Of a DNA stretch of 9,033 bases, positions 1 to 5,759 are shown piece by piece. The notes below the pieces were generated by a model. It made no database searches. It saw only the letters and a list, made by a program, of their open reading frames with translations, and had not been told where the DNA came from. The stretch is from Nanoarchaeota archaeon (GTDB taxonomy: Archaea; EX4484-52; LFW-46): positions 1 through 9,033 of the forward strand of contig JAHILE010000039.1 in assembly GCA_018897155.1 (NCBI GenBank), given 5' to 3'. The first letter of the stretch is position 1. Each line of letters begins with the position of its first letter. Both the position numbers and the translations under genes were made by a program.

Positions 1-141
1 GAACTGCTTGGAAAGCATGATATTCGCAACAAACAGAAACAAGCTTCCTGCAAAAGCCGCAAGAAAGAGCATTCCGCTGTCCTTTATCAGTGCGGATTCT
101 TCCATTATCGAAGTAATATAGCCGTTGATTTTCGCTTTCAT
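1..141 (-). CDS. Probable polysaccharide flippase, N-terminal 47 residues (cut by window edge)
   Basis: The minus strand has an open frame from an ATG at 141 to the window edge, giving 47 residues that begin MKAKINGYITSIMEESALIK. The end of the fragment is a hydrophobic segment (FLAAFAGSLFLFVANIML). The pattern of a short cytoplasmic lead, then a 'KDSGMLFLAAFAGSLFLFVANIMLS' -like stretch (residues 20-44), resembles the first helix of Wzx/MurJ-type oligosaccharide flippases, which move lipid-linked glycans across the membrane. It starts 5 nt after the stop of the DUF1616 gene, so it is probably the next gene of the same operon. A GTG at 150 is in frame and would overlap that stop; I chose the ATG, though no strong ribosome site decides it. 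The family call rests on one helix and could be another multi-pass membrane protein. Confidence 0.55.
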   Translation of the reverse strand, partial: MKAKINGYITSIMEESALIKDSGMLFLAAFAGSLFLFVANIMLSKQF

Positions 142-146
142 AACAT

Positions 147-1670
147 TCACTGCGTTATATTAAATGTTTCGATTATCGCCCTGTTTTCTTTATCCATCGG
201 TCCAAAAAGTATCGGCATTCTTTTTTTGGTGCCGGATGAATCATACAATCCCAATCGTATTGTGTAGTTTCCAGCAGCAACATTAGGCACTTTAACATCA
301 TATTCCTCTGCAATAACATCACCTTTTCTCCAAAGTGATGTTTTTAATGGCAACCCGTGGTCCTGCTGGAATCCCATTGAACCCGTGGCATTCGTAATGT
401 GCACAAAAACAGTATAGTTTATATCAACTTTATCAAGCGATTTCCAATAATATATTATATGGAATGATTCTCCGGATTTGAGATTTGTTTTGTTGATTGA
501 GTATCCTAGAAGGGCTATTGAGTTGTTAAAATTCACAACTACGGGATTTTGTATCTTTATTTCACTTGTTAGCTGCGCGATTTTTTTCTGCGGATAGTAT
601 CTTTTAACAAGCATGCTCTCGTTATACAAATCTGAAAAAATCAGAACCTGCTTAATCACCTTCAGCGTATTAATCACAGCTCTGTTCTGGCTGTCAATAA
701 AACTTCCTGACGTCACGCTTGCATTGAAAAGCCCGACACGGACTAAATACGTCCCTTCATTTATTGCAGGAACCCTTACATCATATTCTTCCATCAAAAC
801 ATCGCCTTTATTTAATCGAAGAAGCTTGTGGTCCTGCTTGAAAATTATCTTTCCCGCTGCATCTGTTATGTCAACTGTCACTGTATATTCCTTGTCTGTC
901 TCATTTACGCTCATCCAATAATAGTCAATATGAAGAGAATTTCCCACACTCACTGTCGCATTCTTTATCGAGTGGCTTAACAGGGCAATCTTGCTGTCAA
1001 AAATAACAACTGATGTCGGAGGTATTGTCACATTTGTGATTGTTTCAGCAATCCCTTTCTGCGGATAGTATCTTTGCACATCCATTCTATTGCTGTAAAG
1101 CTCTTCAAGTGAAAACTTTTGCATCGGATTTTCTTCTTCTATCGCATTGCTTACAAGATACGGATAAAATATATCCAGAAGGAATATGAACAGTATTAAG
1201 CCCCCGCCCATTAATATATACGTTGTCCTTTTCGGCACTTTTATTGCAGGCATCCTAGACAATCCATAGAACGCACCGCATATTGCTAGTATCTCAAAAA
1301 CAATCGTTTGGAAATTAATCGGAATCTTCAATGCCAAATTGGAAAACATCACAGTCAGGACAACTAAAGAAATGCTCAGCCCGATAGACAAAGCAAGCCG
1401 TTCAATTTCATCAATCTCATCCTTAAAGAACGCAAAAGTAGCAATATAGCCCGGGATAAACAATACAAAAACAAGCCCCAGAACAGCACGAAGAACCCTG
1501 TAAATGGCATCAAATCCAAGATAATAAAAAATAATATCAATAACTACCAAAGCAACAAAAGCAATCAAAAGATTCTTATTCATCCCAGTACGCTCTTGAT
1601 TAAACTCGTATGAGAACTTCCTGCGTTCTGGCTTCTTAGGTTCTTTATATGTGTATTCGTATTTTTTCAT
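147..1670 (-). CDS. DUF1616 membrane protein with two tandem extracellular beta-sandwich-like domains
   Basis: This 507-residue protein has a basic N-terminus and about five membrane helices (roughly residues 33-51, 58-82, 91-114, 120-137, 150-173). The segment VLFIPGYIATFAF followed by EIERLALSIGLSISL is the recognisable core of DUF1616, an archaeal membrane family often found near surface glycan genes. Outside the membrane it carries two copies of one domain, about residues 190-340 and 347-507. Each copy opens with RYYPQK..IA, has a central YYW.S, then QDH, the KGDV..EEYDV.VP motif and G.Y..R.GL[FY], and ends near NRA.I.T. Similar modules occur in archaeal and bacterial glycosyltransferase-like membrane proteins, but the biochemical role is unknown. 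Several N-x-S/T sequons lie in the exposed part. It starts 4 nt after the HEPN gene stop, so the two are probably co-transcribed. Confidence 0.75.
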   Translation of the reverse strand: MKKYEYTYKEPKKPERRKFSYEFNQERTGMNKNLLIAFVALVVIDIIFYYLGFDAIYRVLRAVLGLVFVLFIPGYIATFAFFKDEIDEIERLALSIGLSISLVVLTVMFSNLALKIPINFQTIVFEILAICGAFYGLSRMPAIKVPKRTTYILMGGGLILFIFLLDIFYPYLVSNAIEEENPMQKFSLEELYSNRMDVQRYYPQKGIAETITNVTIPPTSVVIFDSKIALLSHSIKNATVSVGNSLHIDYYWMSVNETDKEYTVTVDITDAAGKIIFKQDHKLLRLNKGDVLMEEYDVRVPAINEGTYLVRVGLFNASVTSGSFIDSQNRAVINTLKVIKQVLIFSDLYNESMLVKRYYPQKKIAQLTSEIKIQNPVVVNFNNSIALLGYSINKTNLKSGESFHIIYYWKSLDKVDINYTVFVHITNATGSMGFQQDHGLPLKTSLWRKGDVIAEEYDVKVPNVAAGNYTIRLGLYDSSGTKKRMPILFGPMDKENRAIIETFNITQ

Positions 1671-1674
1671 ATAT

Positions 1675-2097
1675 TCACGTCTTTAAAATGATCGACTTTG
1701 CCAACGTAAGAATATCTTCAGCAATCATCAGATAATGTTTAACCTCAGATTTGGAAAACATTCTTCCCTGAACATAGCCCGCAGTATGCAGGGCTGATGC
1801 CACTTCAAGATATTTATTCGAAACATCACGGCTTATCTTATTTGTATTGACAAGATTATCCCTGATCAAAAATTGCAATGCAAGCCGACCTGTGAAATTT
1901 TTATCCCTGCCCGGATATTCTATGTTCTTTATGCCCTGGTGAAAAAGCAGTGCCTCAAGCGATGCCTCTATTGCCCTGAAAGTCTCTTCTGCGGCAGGGA
2001 ATAACCGGCCTGCTTCAAAGTTCAAGCTTGCAGATGAAAAGTATTCTTCTGCTTTCTGCAGCGACCACTTAACCAATTCTTCTCGGCTTTGAACCAC
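1675..2097 (-). CDS. HEPN domain protein, partner of the upstream nucleotidyltransferase
   Basis: A 140-residue, largely helical protein. The segment AAEETFRAIEASLEALLFHQG (about 35-55) and the C-terminal SKSEVKHYLMIAEDILTLAK (115-134) match the usual HEPN pattern of helices packed around an Ala-rich face. HEPN proteins usually sit beside a minimal nucleotidyltransferase, as here, and some such pairs are toxin-antitoxin systems in which HEPN is an RNase. The RNase signature R-x4-6-H of the HepT type is not seen: the only R-then-H near the right place is R112 to H121, with too wide a gap. A toxin role is therefore not supported. The start is a GTG at 2097, preceded by AGGTA at 2107-2111 (9 nt gap). 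An ATG at 2099 is in another frame. The gene overlaps the end of the nucleotidyltransferase gene by 29 nt, implying translational coupling. Confidence 0.75.
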   Translation of the reverse strand: MVQSREELVKWSLQKAEEYFSSASLNFEAGRLFPAAEETFRAIEASLEALLFHQGIKNIEYPGRDKNFTGRLALQFLIRDNLVNTNKISRDVSNKYLEVASALHTAGYVQGRMFSKSEVKHYLMIAEDILTLAKSIILKT

Positions 2098-2689
2098 ATA
2101 AAATCTTACCTTTTGCCTGTGCTTCTATTATCAGGCTGTTATTGACAAGCCCTTTTTTATAATAATCTTCTGAAACTACAATCGGATATATTGATATCCC
2201 ATATGTTTCGATTATCTCCGAATTTATATGTCCGATTAATGCTTCTTTAAAGTTTTTTATGTCTGAATCTTTCTTAACAACGAAAATAAGGTCTATATCA
2301 CTTGGAGCTTCAACAATATCGCTTCTAACAGCTTTTTTGGAAAGGCTCCCTATAAGGATTACGCATGCGATTCCGAACCTTTTTGTTGAGAATTTAACCA
2401 GGTTTCCTGCAATTTCTTCATATATGAGATTCAAATCCCTGAATATGCCGAAAAGCGGCTTGAAAAGGAAGTGATTTTCATTTATCCGGTATATCTTTAC
2501 TTTGGCCATTTTCTGGAATCGCACCAGATTTGATTTAACAAGATCGCCTATTTGCCTGTTGATTTCGGATAAAGAGCATCCGGACTCTCCTGCAAGCTCC
2601 TTTTCAAAGTATGATCTTCCGGGATTGGTTATAAGGACAGATAATATGTTTATCTTAGTTGTACTTCCAAGCAGTTTAGCAAGGTACAT
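2069..2689 (-). CDS. Winged-helix plus minimal nucleotidyltransferase (MNT-like) protein
   Basis: A 206-residue protein of two parts. Residues 1-75 look like a winged helix-turn-helix: KINILSVLITNPGRSYFEKEL, the turn ESGCSLSEINRQIGDLVKSN, and a wing KVKIYRIN. Residues 105-140 hold the nucleotidyltransferase core, with G114-S115 and the metal-binding pair D131-I-D133 followed by LIFVV. In minimal nucleotidyltransferases the spacing is GS-x10-DxD; here it is GS-x15-DxD, and the usual ARG after GS is replaced by LSKKA. No clear third carboxylate is seen in the later strand (ISIYPIVV, 165-172). Catalysis may be altered or lost. The start ATG is set by AGGTGA at 2694-2699, 4 nt away. With the overlapping HEPN gene it forms an MNT/HEPN pair. 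The DNA-binding domain and the palindrome just upstream suggest it represses its own operon. Confidence 0.8.
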   Translation of the reverse strand: MYLAKLLGSTTKINILSVLITNPGRSYFEKELAGESGCSLSEINRQIGDLVKSNLVRFQKMAKVKIYRINENHFLFKPLFGIFRDLNLIYEEIAGNLVKFSTKRFGIACVILIGSLSKKAVRSDIVEAPSDIDLIFVVKKDSDIKNFKEALIGHINSEIIETYGISIYPIVVSEDYYKKGLVNNSLIIEAQAKGKILCGSKPRRIG

Positions 2690-2709
2690 CAGTTCACCTT
2701 TATGGTTTT

Positions 2710-2725
2710 CCGAATTATAATTCGG
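2710..2725. promoter_or_regulatory. 16-bp perfect palindrome, candidate operator
   Basis: CCGAATTATAATTCGG is an exact inverted repeat with 8-nt arms and no spacer. It lies 20-36 nt before the nucleotidyltransferase start and just after the transcription start expected from the TATA-like box at about 2749-2758. A site there would block transcription when bound. The adjacent gene encodes a winged-helix protein, which makes self-repression the simplest reading. Binding is inferred. Confidence 0.55.
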
Positions 2726-2748
2726 TTTTCAATATTATTGACCACGGG

Positions 2749-2758
2749 AATTTATAAG
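2749..2758 (-). promoter_or_regulatory. TATA-like box of the nucleotidyltransferase/HEPN operon
   Basis: On the minus strand this reads CTTATAAATTC. It lies about 60 nt before the gene start, which would place transcription initiation near 2727-2730, right beside the palindrome, and leave an untranslated leader of about 40 nt carrying the AGGTGA ribosome site. It overlaps the stop codon of the possible small reading frame at 2752-2865. Confidence 0.5.
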
Positions 2759-2865
2759 CTTTTTTGTACCGCAGGTACGGACAAATCAATACGCTCAATC
2801 ACAAGTTCCGCCTTTTTCCGGGCGCTTAGAAGGACAATCACACCTATAATCACCAGGGATGTCAA
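2752..2865 (-). CDS. Possible small single-helix membrane protein downstream of archaeosortase
   Basis: A short open frame begins at a TTG (2865) that overlaps the archaeosortase stop, or at GTG 2853. It would give 37 or 33 residues: a hydrophobic helix LVIIGVIVLLS, a basic ARKK stop-transfer, then AELVIERIDLSVPAVQKSL. The order of helix, positive charges and soluble tail is protein-like, and the overlap would couple it to the archaeosortase. Against it are the non-ATG starts, lack of a clear ribosome site and the small size. It could also be chance coding in an intergenic region. I recognise no family. Confidence 0.3.
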   Translation of the reverse strand: MTSLVIIGVIVLLSARKKAELVIERIDLSVPAVQKSL

Positions 2866-3809
2866 TCCTTATATCGATAAGGGTGTTTTTTATTGCTGAC
2901 ATCCCCTCCGGTATCTTTCAGGGCGATCATCCAGAATATTGTTATCCATATGAAAAATATTATCCATCCAAGATGCGTATGCACTGTAAGCAGTGCACTT
3001 GCTCCATAATAATACCCCACAAGGAAAAGGATCACAACACGGATGATGTTTGCAAAAAATGTGCCAATAATGCCCATTGCAAAAAGAGCGGCCTTTCTTG
3101 CATGCGAAACTTTCAAGTCATACGACATTGCGATGAATGCCGCAATGAAGACAGCCATTGAAGTGACTCCGGAACAGAACGCTCCGACAAAGACCCTGAA
3201 TTTTGTATCTGATGCGATCAAAGTATATCCCCCTATTGCTGAAACCGAATAAACCGGGATTCCAAGAAGATTGACAACCTTTTCTGTTATATAGGTAATC
3301 AGCCCTATCAGCGGCATGTAAAGTGCTTCAAATTGAAAATTAACGCTTCCGGTCATCCCGTATTCATAGCCTGCCGCAGGCAGTATCAGGATTCCAAGCA
3401 CTATGAAGAATCTTGAAGAAAATCTTATCATCGGGTTTTCTGATCTTGTTATGCTTGAAAGAAAGTCTTTTTTCACCATAAGGAATACTGCTGTGCCAAA
3501 ATAGGCCGCAGCCAGAAGAAGCGGAACTATTGTTCCGCTGTTTCTTGTATAAAATATCGCAAAAAGCATTAGCACACTCAGCCCTAAAAAAGAGCCCATC
3601 TCAAAAAGCTCCTTTTTCTTTACAGTGCCTTCAAGCATCTGGTAACCGATGAGCAATCCTCCGCTTGCGAATAAAAGCAGGAATGTGAGTATTATCTGGA
3701 CTTTGTTGAAATCGCCCTGCACAAAGCCGTGATAGAATATCTCAAAGAGATAAAGAAACGACCCAAGGAGCAATACAATGCTTAATATCTGAATTCTTTC
3801 GAGCTTCAT
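2862..3809 (-). CDS. Archaeosortase/exosortase family protein (multi-pass membrane transpeptidase)
   Basis: A 315-residue membrane protein with about eight or nine helices. The archaeosortase active site is visible in order: Cys212 in VGAFCSGVTS, Arg257 in FFANIIRVVILF, and His in TVHTHLGW (H277 or H279) before the last helix. Archaeosortases act on the outer face of the membrane, cleaving secreted proteins within a C-terminal tripartite signal and, where studied (ArtA of Haloferax), helping attach them to lipid. The His at the third position is like most exosortases; haloarchaeal ArtA has Arg there. The five genes starting 250 bp away and pointing in the opposite direction all carry PEF-like tails, so they are the obvious substrates. 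An ArtC-like (PEF-CTERM) specificity is inferred from those tails, not from the enzyme. The ATG at 3809 lies about 27 nt from a TATA-like box, suggesting a leaderless message. Confidence 0.9.
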   Translation of the reverse strand: MKLERIQILSIVLLLGSFLYLFEIFYHGFVQGDFNKVQIILTFLLLFASGGLLIGYQMLEGTVKKKELFEMGSFLGLSVLMLFAIFYTRNSGTIVPLLLAAAYFGTAVFLMVKKDFLSSITRSENPMIRFSSRFFIVLGILILPAAGYEYGMTGSVNFQFEALYMPLIGLITYITEKVVNLLGIPVYSVSAIGGYTLIASDTKFRVFVGAFCSGVTSMAVFIAAFIAMSYDLKVSHARKAALFAMGIIGTFFANIIRVVILFLVGYYYGASALLTVHTHLGWIIFFIWITIFWMIALKDTGGDVSNKKHPYRYKD

Positions 3810-3830
3810 AAGTGGATATATTAAAGCAAT

Positions 3831-3841
3831 GGATTTAAAAA
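3831..3841 (-). promoter_or_regulatory. TATA-like box of the archaeosortase gene
   Basis: The minus strand reads TTTTTAAATCC, centred about 27 nt before the archaeosortase ATG. That is the usual archaeal distance from TATA box to transcription start, so the message probably begins at or next to the start codon. No ribosome site is seen, which agrees with leaderless translation. Confidence 0.5.
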
Positions 3842-3918
3842 GCTATGTTTAATACCGCTAAATAGTGAAACATTAAAAAAACGTCAGATGTCTTATGTTT
3901 TTGCAAAATAATGAAAAG

Positions 3919-4029
3919 ATTTAAATAGGGATCAAGAATAGTATAGTAATTATTTCAAATCCGCTCCTGATTCGTCAACACATAAATTTAAATACTTCAC
4001 TCTAGCATAGTGCATAGGTTTAAATACTT
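3919..4029 (+). promoter_or_regulatory. Promoter region with twin TATA repeats before the first sorted protein
   Basis: The 254-bp space between the archaeosortase and the first substrate gene holds no convincing gene. The element TTTAAATACTT occurs twice on the plus strand, at 3987-3997 and 4019-4029, 32 nt apart, each followed by an (A/G)CATAG motif. The second would start transcription near 4046, leaving a short leader with GGTGA at 4054-4058, 5 nt before the ATG at 4064. The first would start near 4014. A third AT-rich box, ATTTAAAT at 3919-3926, is symmetrical and could serve either strand. Confidence 0.5.
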
Positions 4030-4063
4030 TAACATAGTAAAAGTAAACTATCTGGTGAACGCC

Positions 4064-4579
4064 ATGAAAAAACAACTGTTATTTTCTGCAATAATTGGAA
4101 TGATGCTTTTTGCAGGATTTGCTTTCGCAAACCTGACAATAAAAATAACTCCAAACCCTGTAATTGTTATGGTTGGCACAACAGGAAATGCTGTTGTACA
4201 GATAATAGACACAGACGTGACCGGCAATCATGATGTATCAATAGATGGATACATATGCAAAGATACTGACGGAAACAGAAACACATGTGAATCCACTTTT
4301 ATAAATCAGGTAAACGCAGAAATGTATGTTACATTTGACAACGGGCTTCTTGGAGCAGTAACAAATTCAACTGATGAAGCTTTGTTAAATATAACACTTA
4401 GTGCAAATGCTCCGTCAGACGTAAATTATCTTTTCATAGTCCGCTCCAAACTTGGATGGCAAGAAGCAGTTGTAACTGGTGAAACCACTTCAGTTCCGAT
4501 ACCGGAATTCCCATCATTTGCAGTTCCTGCAGTGCTTTCAATGATAAGCATGGGGCTTGTAAGAATGAAATACAGATAA
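4064..4579 (+). CDS. Secreted protein with PEF-CTERM-like sorting tail, family A (copy 1)
   Basis: A 171-residue exported protein. Residues 1-22 are a signal peptide (MKKQLLFSAIIGMMLFAGFA-FA). The ectodomain, about 23-145, looks beta-rich and contains the acidic loop C65-KDTDGNRNT-C75-E, where the two Cys could form a disulfide and the D/N residues could bind calcium; both ideas are inferred. A second family mark is GWQEAVVTGE (131-140). The tail is IPEFP (146-150), a hydrophobic helix with Ser and Met, then VRMKYR at the very end: the three-part archaeosortase signal. Several sequons suit N-glycosylation. The start is chosen at 4064 because it has a signal peptide directly after it and GGTGA 5 nt before; an in-frame ATG at 4010 would add 18 polar residues and lies before the likely transcription start. 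It is a paralogue of the gene at 6398-6916. Confidence 0.88.
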   Translation: MKKQLLFSAIIGMMLFAGFAFANLTIKITPNPVIVMVGTTGNAVVQIIDTDVTGNHDVSIDGYICKDTDGNRNTCESTFINQVNAEMYVTFDNGLLGAVTNSTDEALLNITLSANAPSDVNYLFIVRSKLGWQEAVVTGETTSVPIPEFPSFAVPAVLSMISMGLVRMKYR

Positions 4580-4587
4580 ATTAAAAT

Positions 4588-4612
4588 ACGGGCTGGGTTT
4601 CCAGCCCGTTTT
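4588..4612 (+). terminator. Hairpin terminator after the first sorted protein
   Basis: A perfect 9-bp stem, ACGGGCTGG / CCAGCCCGT, with a GTTT loop is followed by four T. It sits 8 nt after the stop codon. Nearly the same hairpin follows the next gene, so the terminator seems to have been copied along with the gene. Confidence 0.6.
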
Positions 4613-4616
4613 AAAG

Positions 4617-4651
4617 TATTTAAATTAATGAGCTCATAATAACAACAGGTG
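4617..4651 (+). promoter_or_regulatory. Promoter and ribosome site of the second sorted protein
   Basis: TATTTAAAT at 4617-4625 is a TATA-like box. About 17 nt later comes TCATAATAACAACA (4634-4647), an exact 14-nt match to the same position before the third sorted protein, where transcription should begin. AGGTG at 4647-4651 is the ribosome site, 7 nt before the ATG. Confidence 0.5.
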
Positions 4652-4658
4652 TGGAATT

Positions 4659-5159
4659 ATGAAAACCTCTGCAATATTGATTTCTGCGATTTTTGGATTA
4701 ATGCTTCTCTCAGGAGCAGTAATGGCCTGCGGCGGCGACTATTGCCAAGAGGATCTTCTTGAAGTGTCAATACTTTCCCCGGATGACGATGAAACCACTG
4801 GTTCTTCAGTAGTTATAGTTGCTGAGGCAACATACAACGGCTCAATCAATGAGAATATTACTTGCATAGCCATGGTGTATTTAGACGAACCGGGTGCTGA
4901 TGACTCAGATACAGTATATTTAATGAATTATAGTGGTGGTACATATACTGCATTAATTACCGGTCTTTCACCAAGTGATTCTGCATACGAGGTAGAAATA
5001 AAGTGCAATATAGCTGTGAATGGATGCAACTATGAAGAAGAGGACTTAGAACACTGGTATGTTGAAGAACCTCCGGCAATACCGGAATTTCCGACATCCG
5101 TAGCACCAGTAATTCTTTCAATGCTAAGCATTGGCTTAGTCAGAATGAAATATAAATAA
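4659..5159 (+). CDS. Secreted protein with PEF-CTERM-like sorting tail, family B (copy 1)
   Basis: A 166-residue exported protein: signal peptide about 1-23 (MKTSAILISAIFGLMLLSGA-VMA), an ectodomain of about 110 residues, then the tail IPEFP (141-145), a helix, and VRMKYK. The ectodomain follows the family B plan: a first strand ending in ..SP followed by TTGSSV, a central Cys, the turn ITGLSPSDSAYEVEIKC, and a final E..HWYVEEPP. This resembles an Ig-like or fibronectin-type beta-sandwich, though I cannot name a family. It has five Cys after cleavage (C24, C29, C69, C116, C123) and is very acidic. C24 directly after the probable cleavage site is reminiscent of a lipobox, but VMAC is a poor match. 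Its last 26 codons closely match those of the gene at 6398-6916 in DNA as well as protein, pointing to recent copying or gene conversion. Confidence 0.87.
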   Translation: MKTSAILISAIFGLMLLSGAVMACGGDYCQEDLLEVSILSPDDDETTGSSVVIVAEATYNGSINENITCIAMVYLDEPGADDSDTVYLMNYSGGTYTALITGLSPSDSAYEVEIKCNIAVNGCNYEEEDLEHWYVEEPPAIPEFPTSVAPVILSMLSIGLVRMKYK

Positions 5160-5166
5160 ATTAATT

Positions 5167-5189
5167 CGGGCTGGGTTTTCAGCCCGTTT
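5167..5189 (+). terminator. Hairpin terminator after the second sorted protein
   Basis: CGGGCTG / CAGCCCG form a 7-bp stem around GGTTTT, followed by TTT and an A-rich stretch. It is almost identical to the hairpin at 4588-4612. Confidence 0.55.
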
Positions 5190-5214
5190 AAAAATATTCT
5201 GAACCAATACAAAG

Positions 5215-5264
5215 ATATATAAATTATGATTTCATAATAACAACATACAATAACAACGTAGGTG
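5215..5264 (+). promoter_or_regulatory. Promoter and ribosome site of the third sorted protein
   Basis: ATATATAAATT (5215-5225) is a TATA-like box, followed by the shared 14-nt element TCATAATAACAACA at 5232-5245. A second AATAACAAC appears at 5249-5257. AGGTG at 5260-5264 lies 5 nt before the ATG. Confidence 0.5.
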
Positions 5265-5269
5265 TAGTT

Positions 5270-5713
5270 ATGAAAATCTCAACAATATTGATTTCTCTTA
5301 TTTTTGGACTAATTTTTACAGCAGCATTTGTATCTGCAACTCCCACAGCAGATAAAGTAACAATAACAAATCCGACTAGCGGCTCAACAACAGATTCTTC
5401 TGTAGAGCTTAATGCAACATCCACAGCAAACGCAATTTGTGAATATATGGTTGATGGCGGCGGTTGGACTGTTATGGACATAACTGGCGGTACAAATCAC
5501 GGCCAACTTCTATCCGGATTAAGCGCAGGATCACACAACGTTCATGTTCACTGCTGTAAATTTGATAATCCCGGCCAAGGTTGCGGCCAGGCTATGAACG
5601 ATCATGTTATATGGGATGTCCAAGAGCCTCCGGCAATACCGGAATATCCGAGCGCAGCAGTCCCTGTGATTCTTTCTATGCTGAGTTTTGGCATCATAAA
5701 AATGAAAATGTAA
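5270..5713 (+). CDS. Secreted protein with PEF-CTERM-like sorting tail, family B (copy 2)
   Basis: A 147-residue exported protein and the shortest of the five. Signal peptide about 1-23 (MKISTILISLIFGLIFTAAF-VSA). The family B ectodomain is easy to trace here: VTITNPTSGSTTDSSVELNA, CEYMVDGGGW, LLSGLSAGSHNVHVHC and HVIWDVQEPP, matching a single Ig-like beta-sandwich of about 95 residues. It has a CC pair (95-96), two further Cys (57 and 105), and several His and Gly residues in the second half. The tail is IPEYP (123-127), with Tyr in place of Phe, then a helix containing SMLS and a short basic end IIKMKM. No terminator hairpin follows, and only 46 nt separate it from the next gene, so some read-through is likely. 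Confidence 0.87.
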   Translation: MKISTILISLIFGLIFTAAFVSATPTADKVTITNPTSGSTTDSSVELNATSTANAICEYMVDGGGWTVMDITGGTNHGQLLSGLSAGSHNVHVHCCKFDNPGQGCGQAMNDHVIWDVQEPPAIPEYPSAAVPVILSMLSFGIIKMKM

Positions 5714-5717
5714 AAAA

Positions 5718-5754
5718 ACTATATATGCTTTTAAAGCCATATTTCTATCGGAGA
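5718..5754 (+). promoter_or_regulatory. TATA-like box and ribosome site of the fourth sorted protein
   Basis: ACTATATAT at 5718-5726 comes directly after the previous stop. GGAGA at 5750-5754 is a strong ribosome site, 5 nt before the ATG, and differs from the GGTG sites used by the other four genes. Confidence 0.45.
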
Positions 5755-5759
5755 TATGA

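Noticed and set aside
1675-2689. A typical HepT/MntA toxin-antitoxin system
   Set aside because: Neither the R-x4-6-H RNase motif nor the standard GS-x10-DxD spacing is present, so a working toxin pair is not supported.
2766-2778. GTACC-GCA-GGTAC hairpin as archaeosortase terminator
   Set aside because: The stem is only 5 bp and on the minus strand is followed by A residues, not T; it also lies within the possible small reading frame.
4010-4063. Upstream in-frame ATG extending the first sorted protein by 18 residues
   Set aside because: It lies before the nearer TATA box and would bury the signal peptide behind polar residues; the ATG at 4064 has a ribosome site and a normal signal peptide.
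3810-4063. CRISPR-like array or tRNA in the gap between archaeosortase and substrates
   Set aside because: Only the two 11-nt promoter repeats are seen, with no regular spacers, and no cloverleaf-forming sequence was found.
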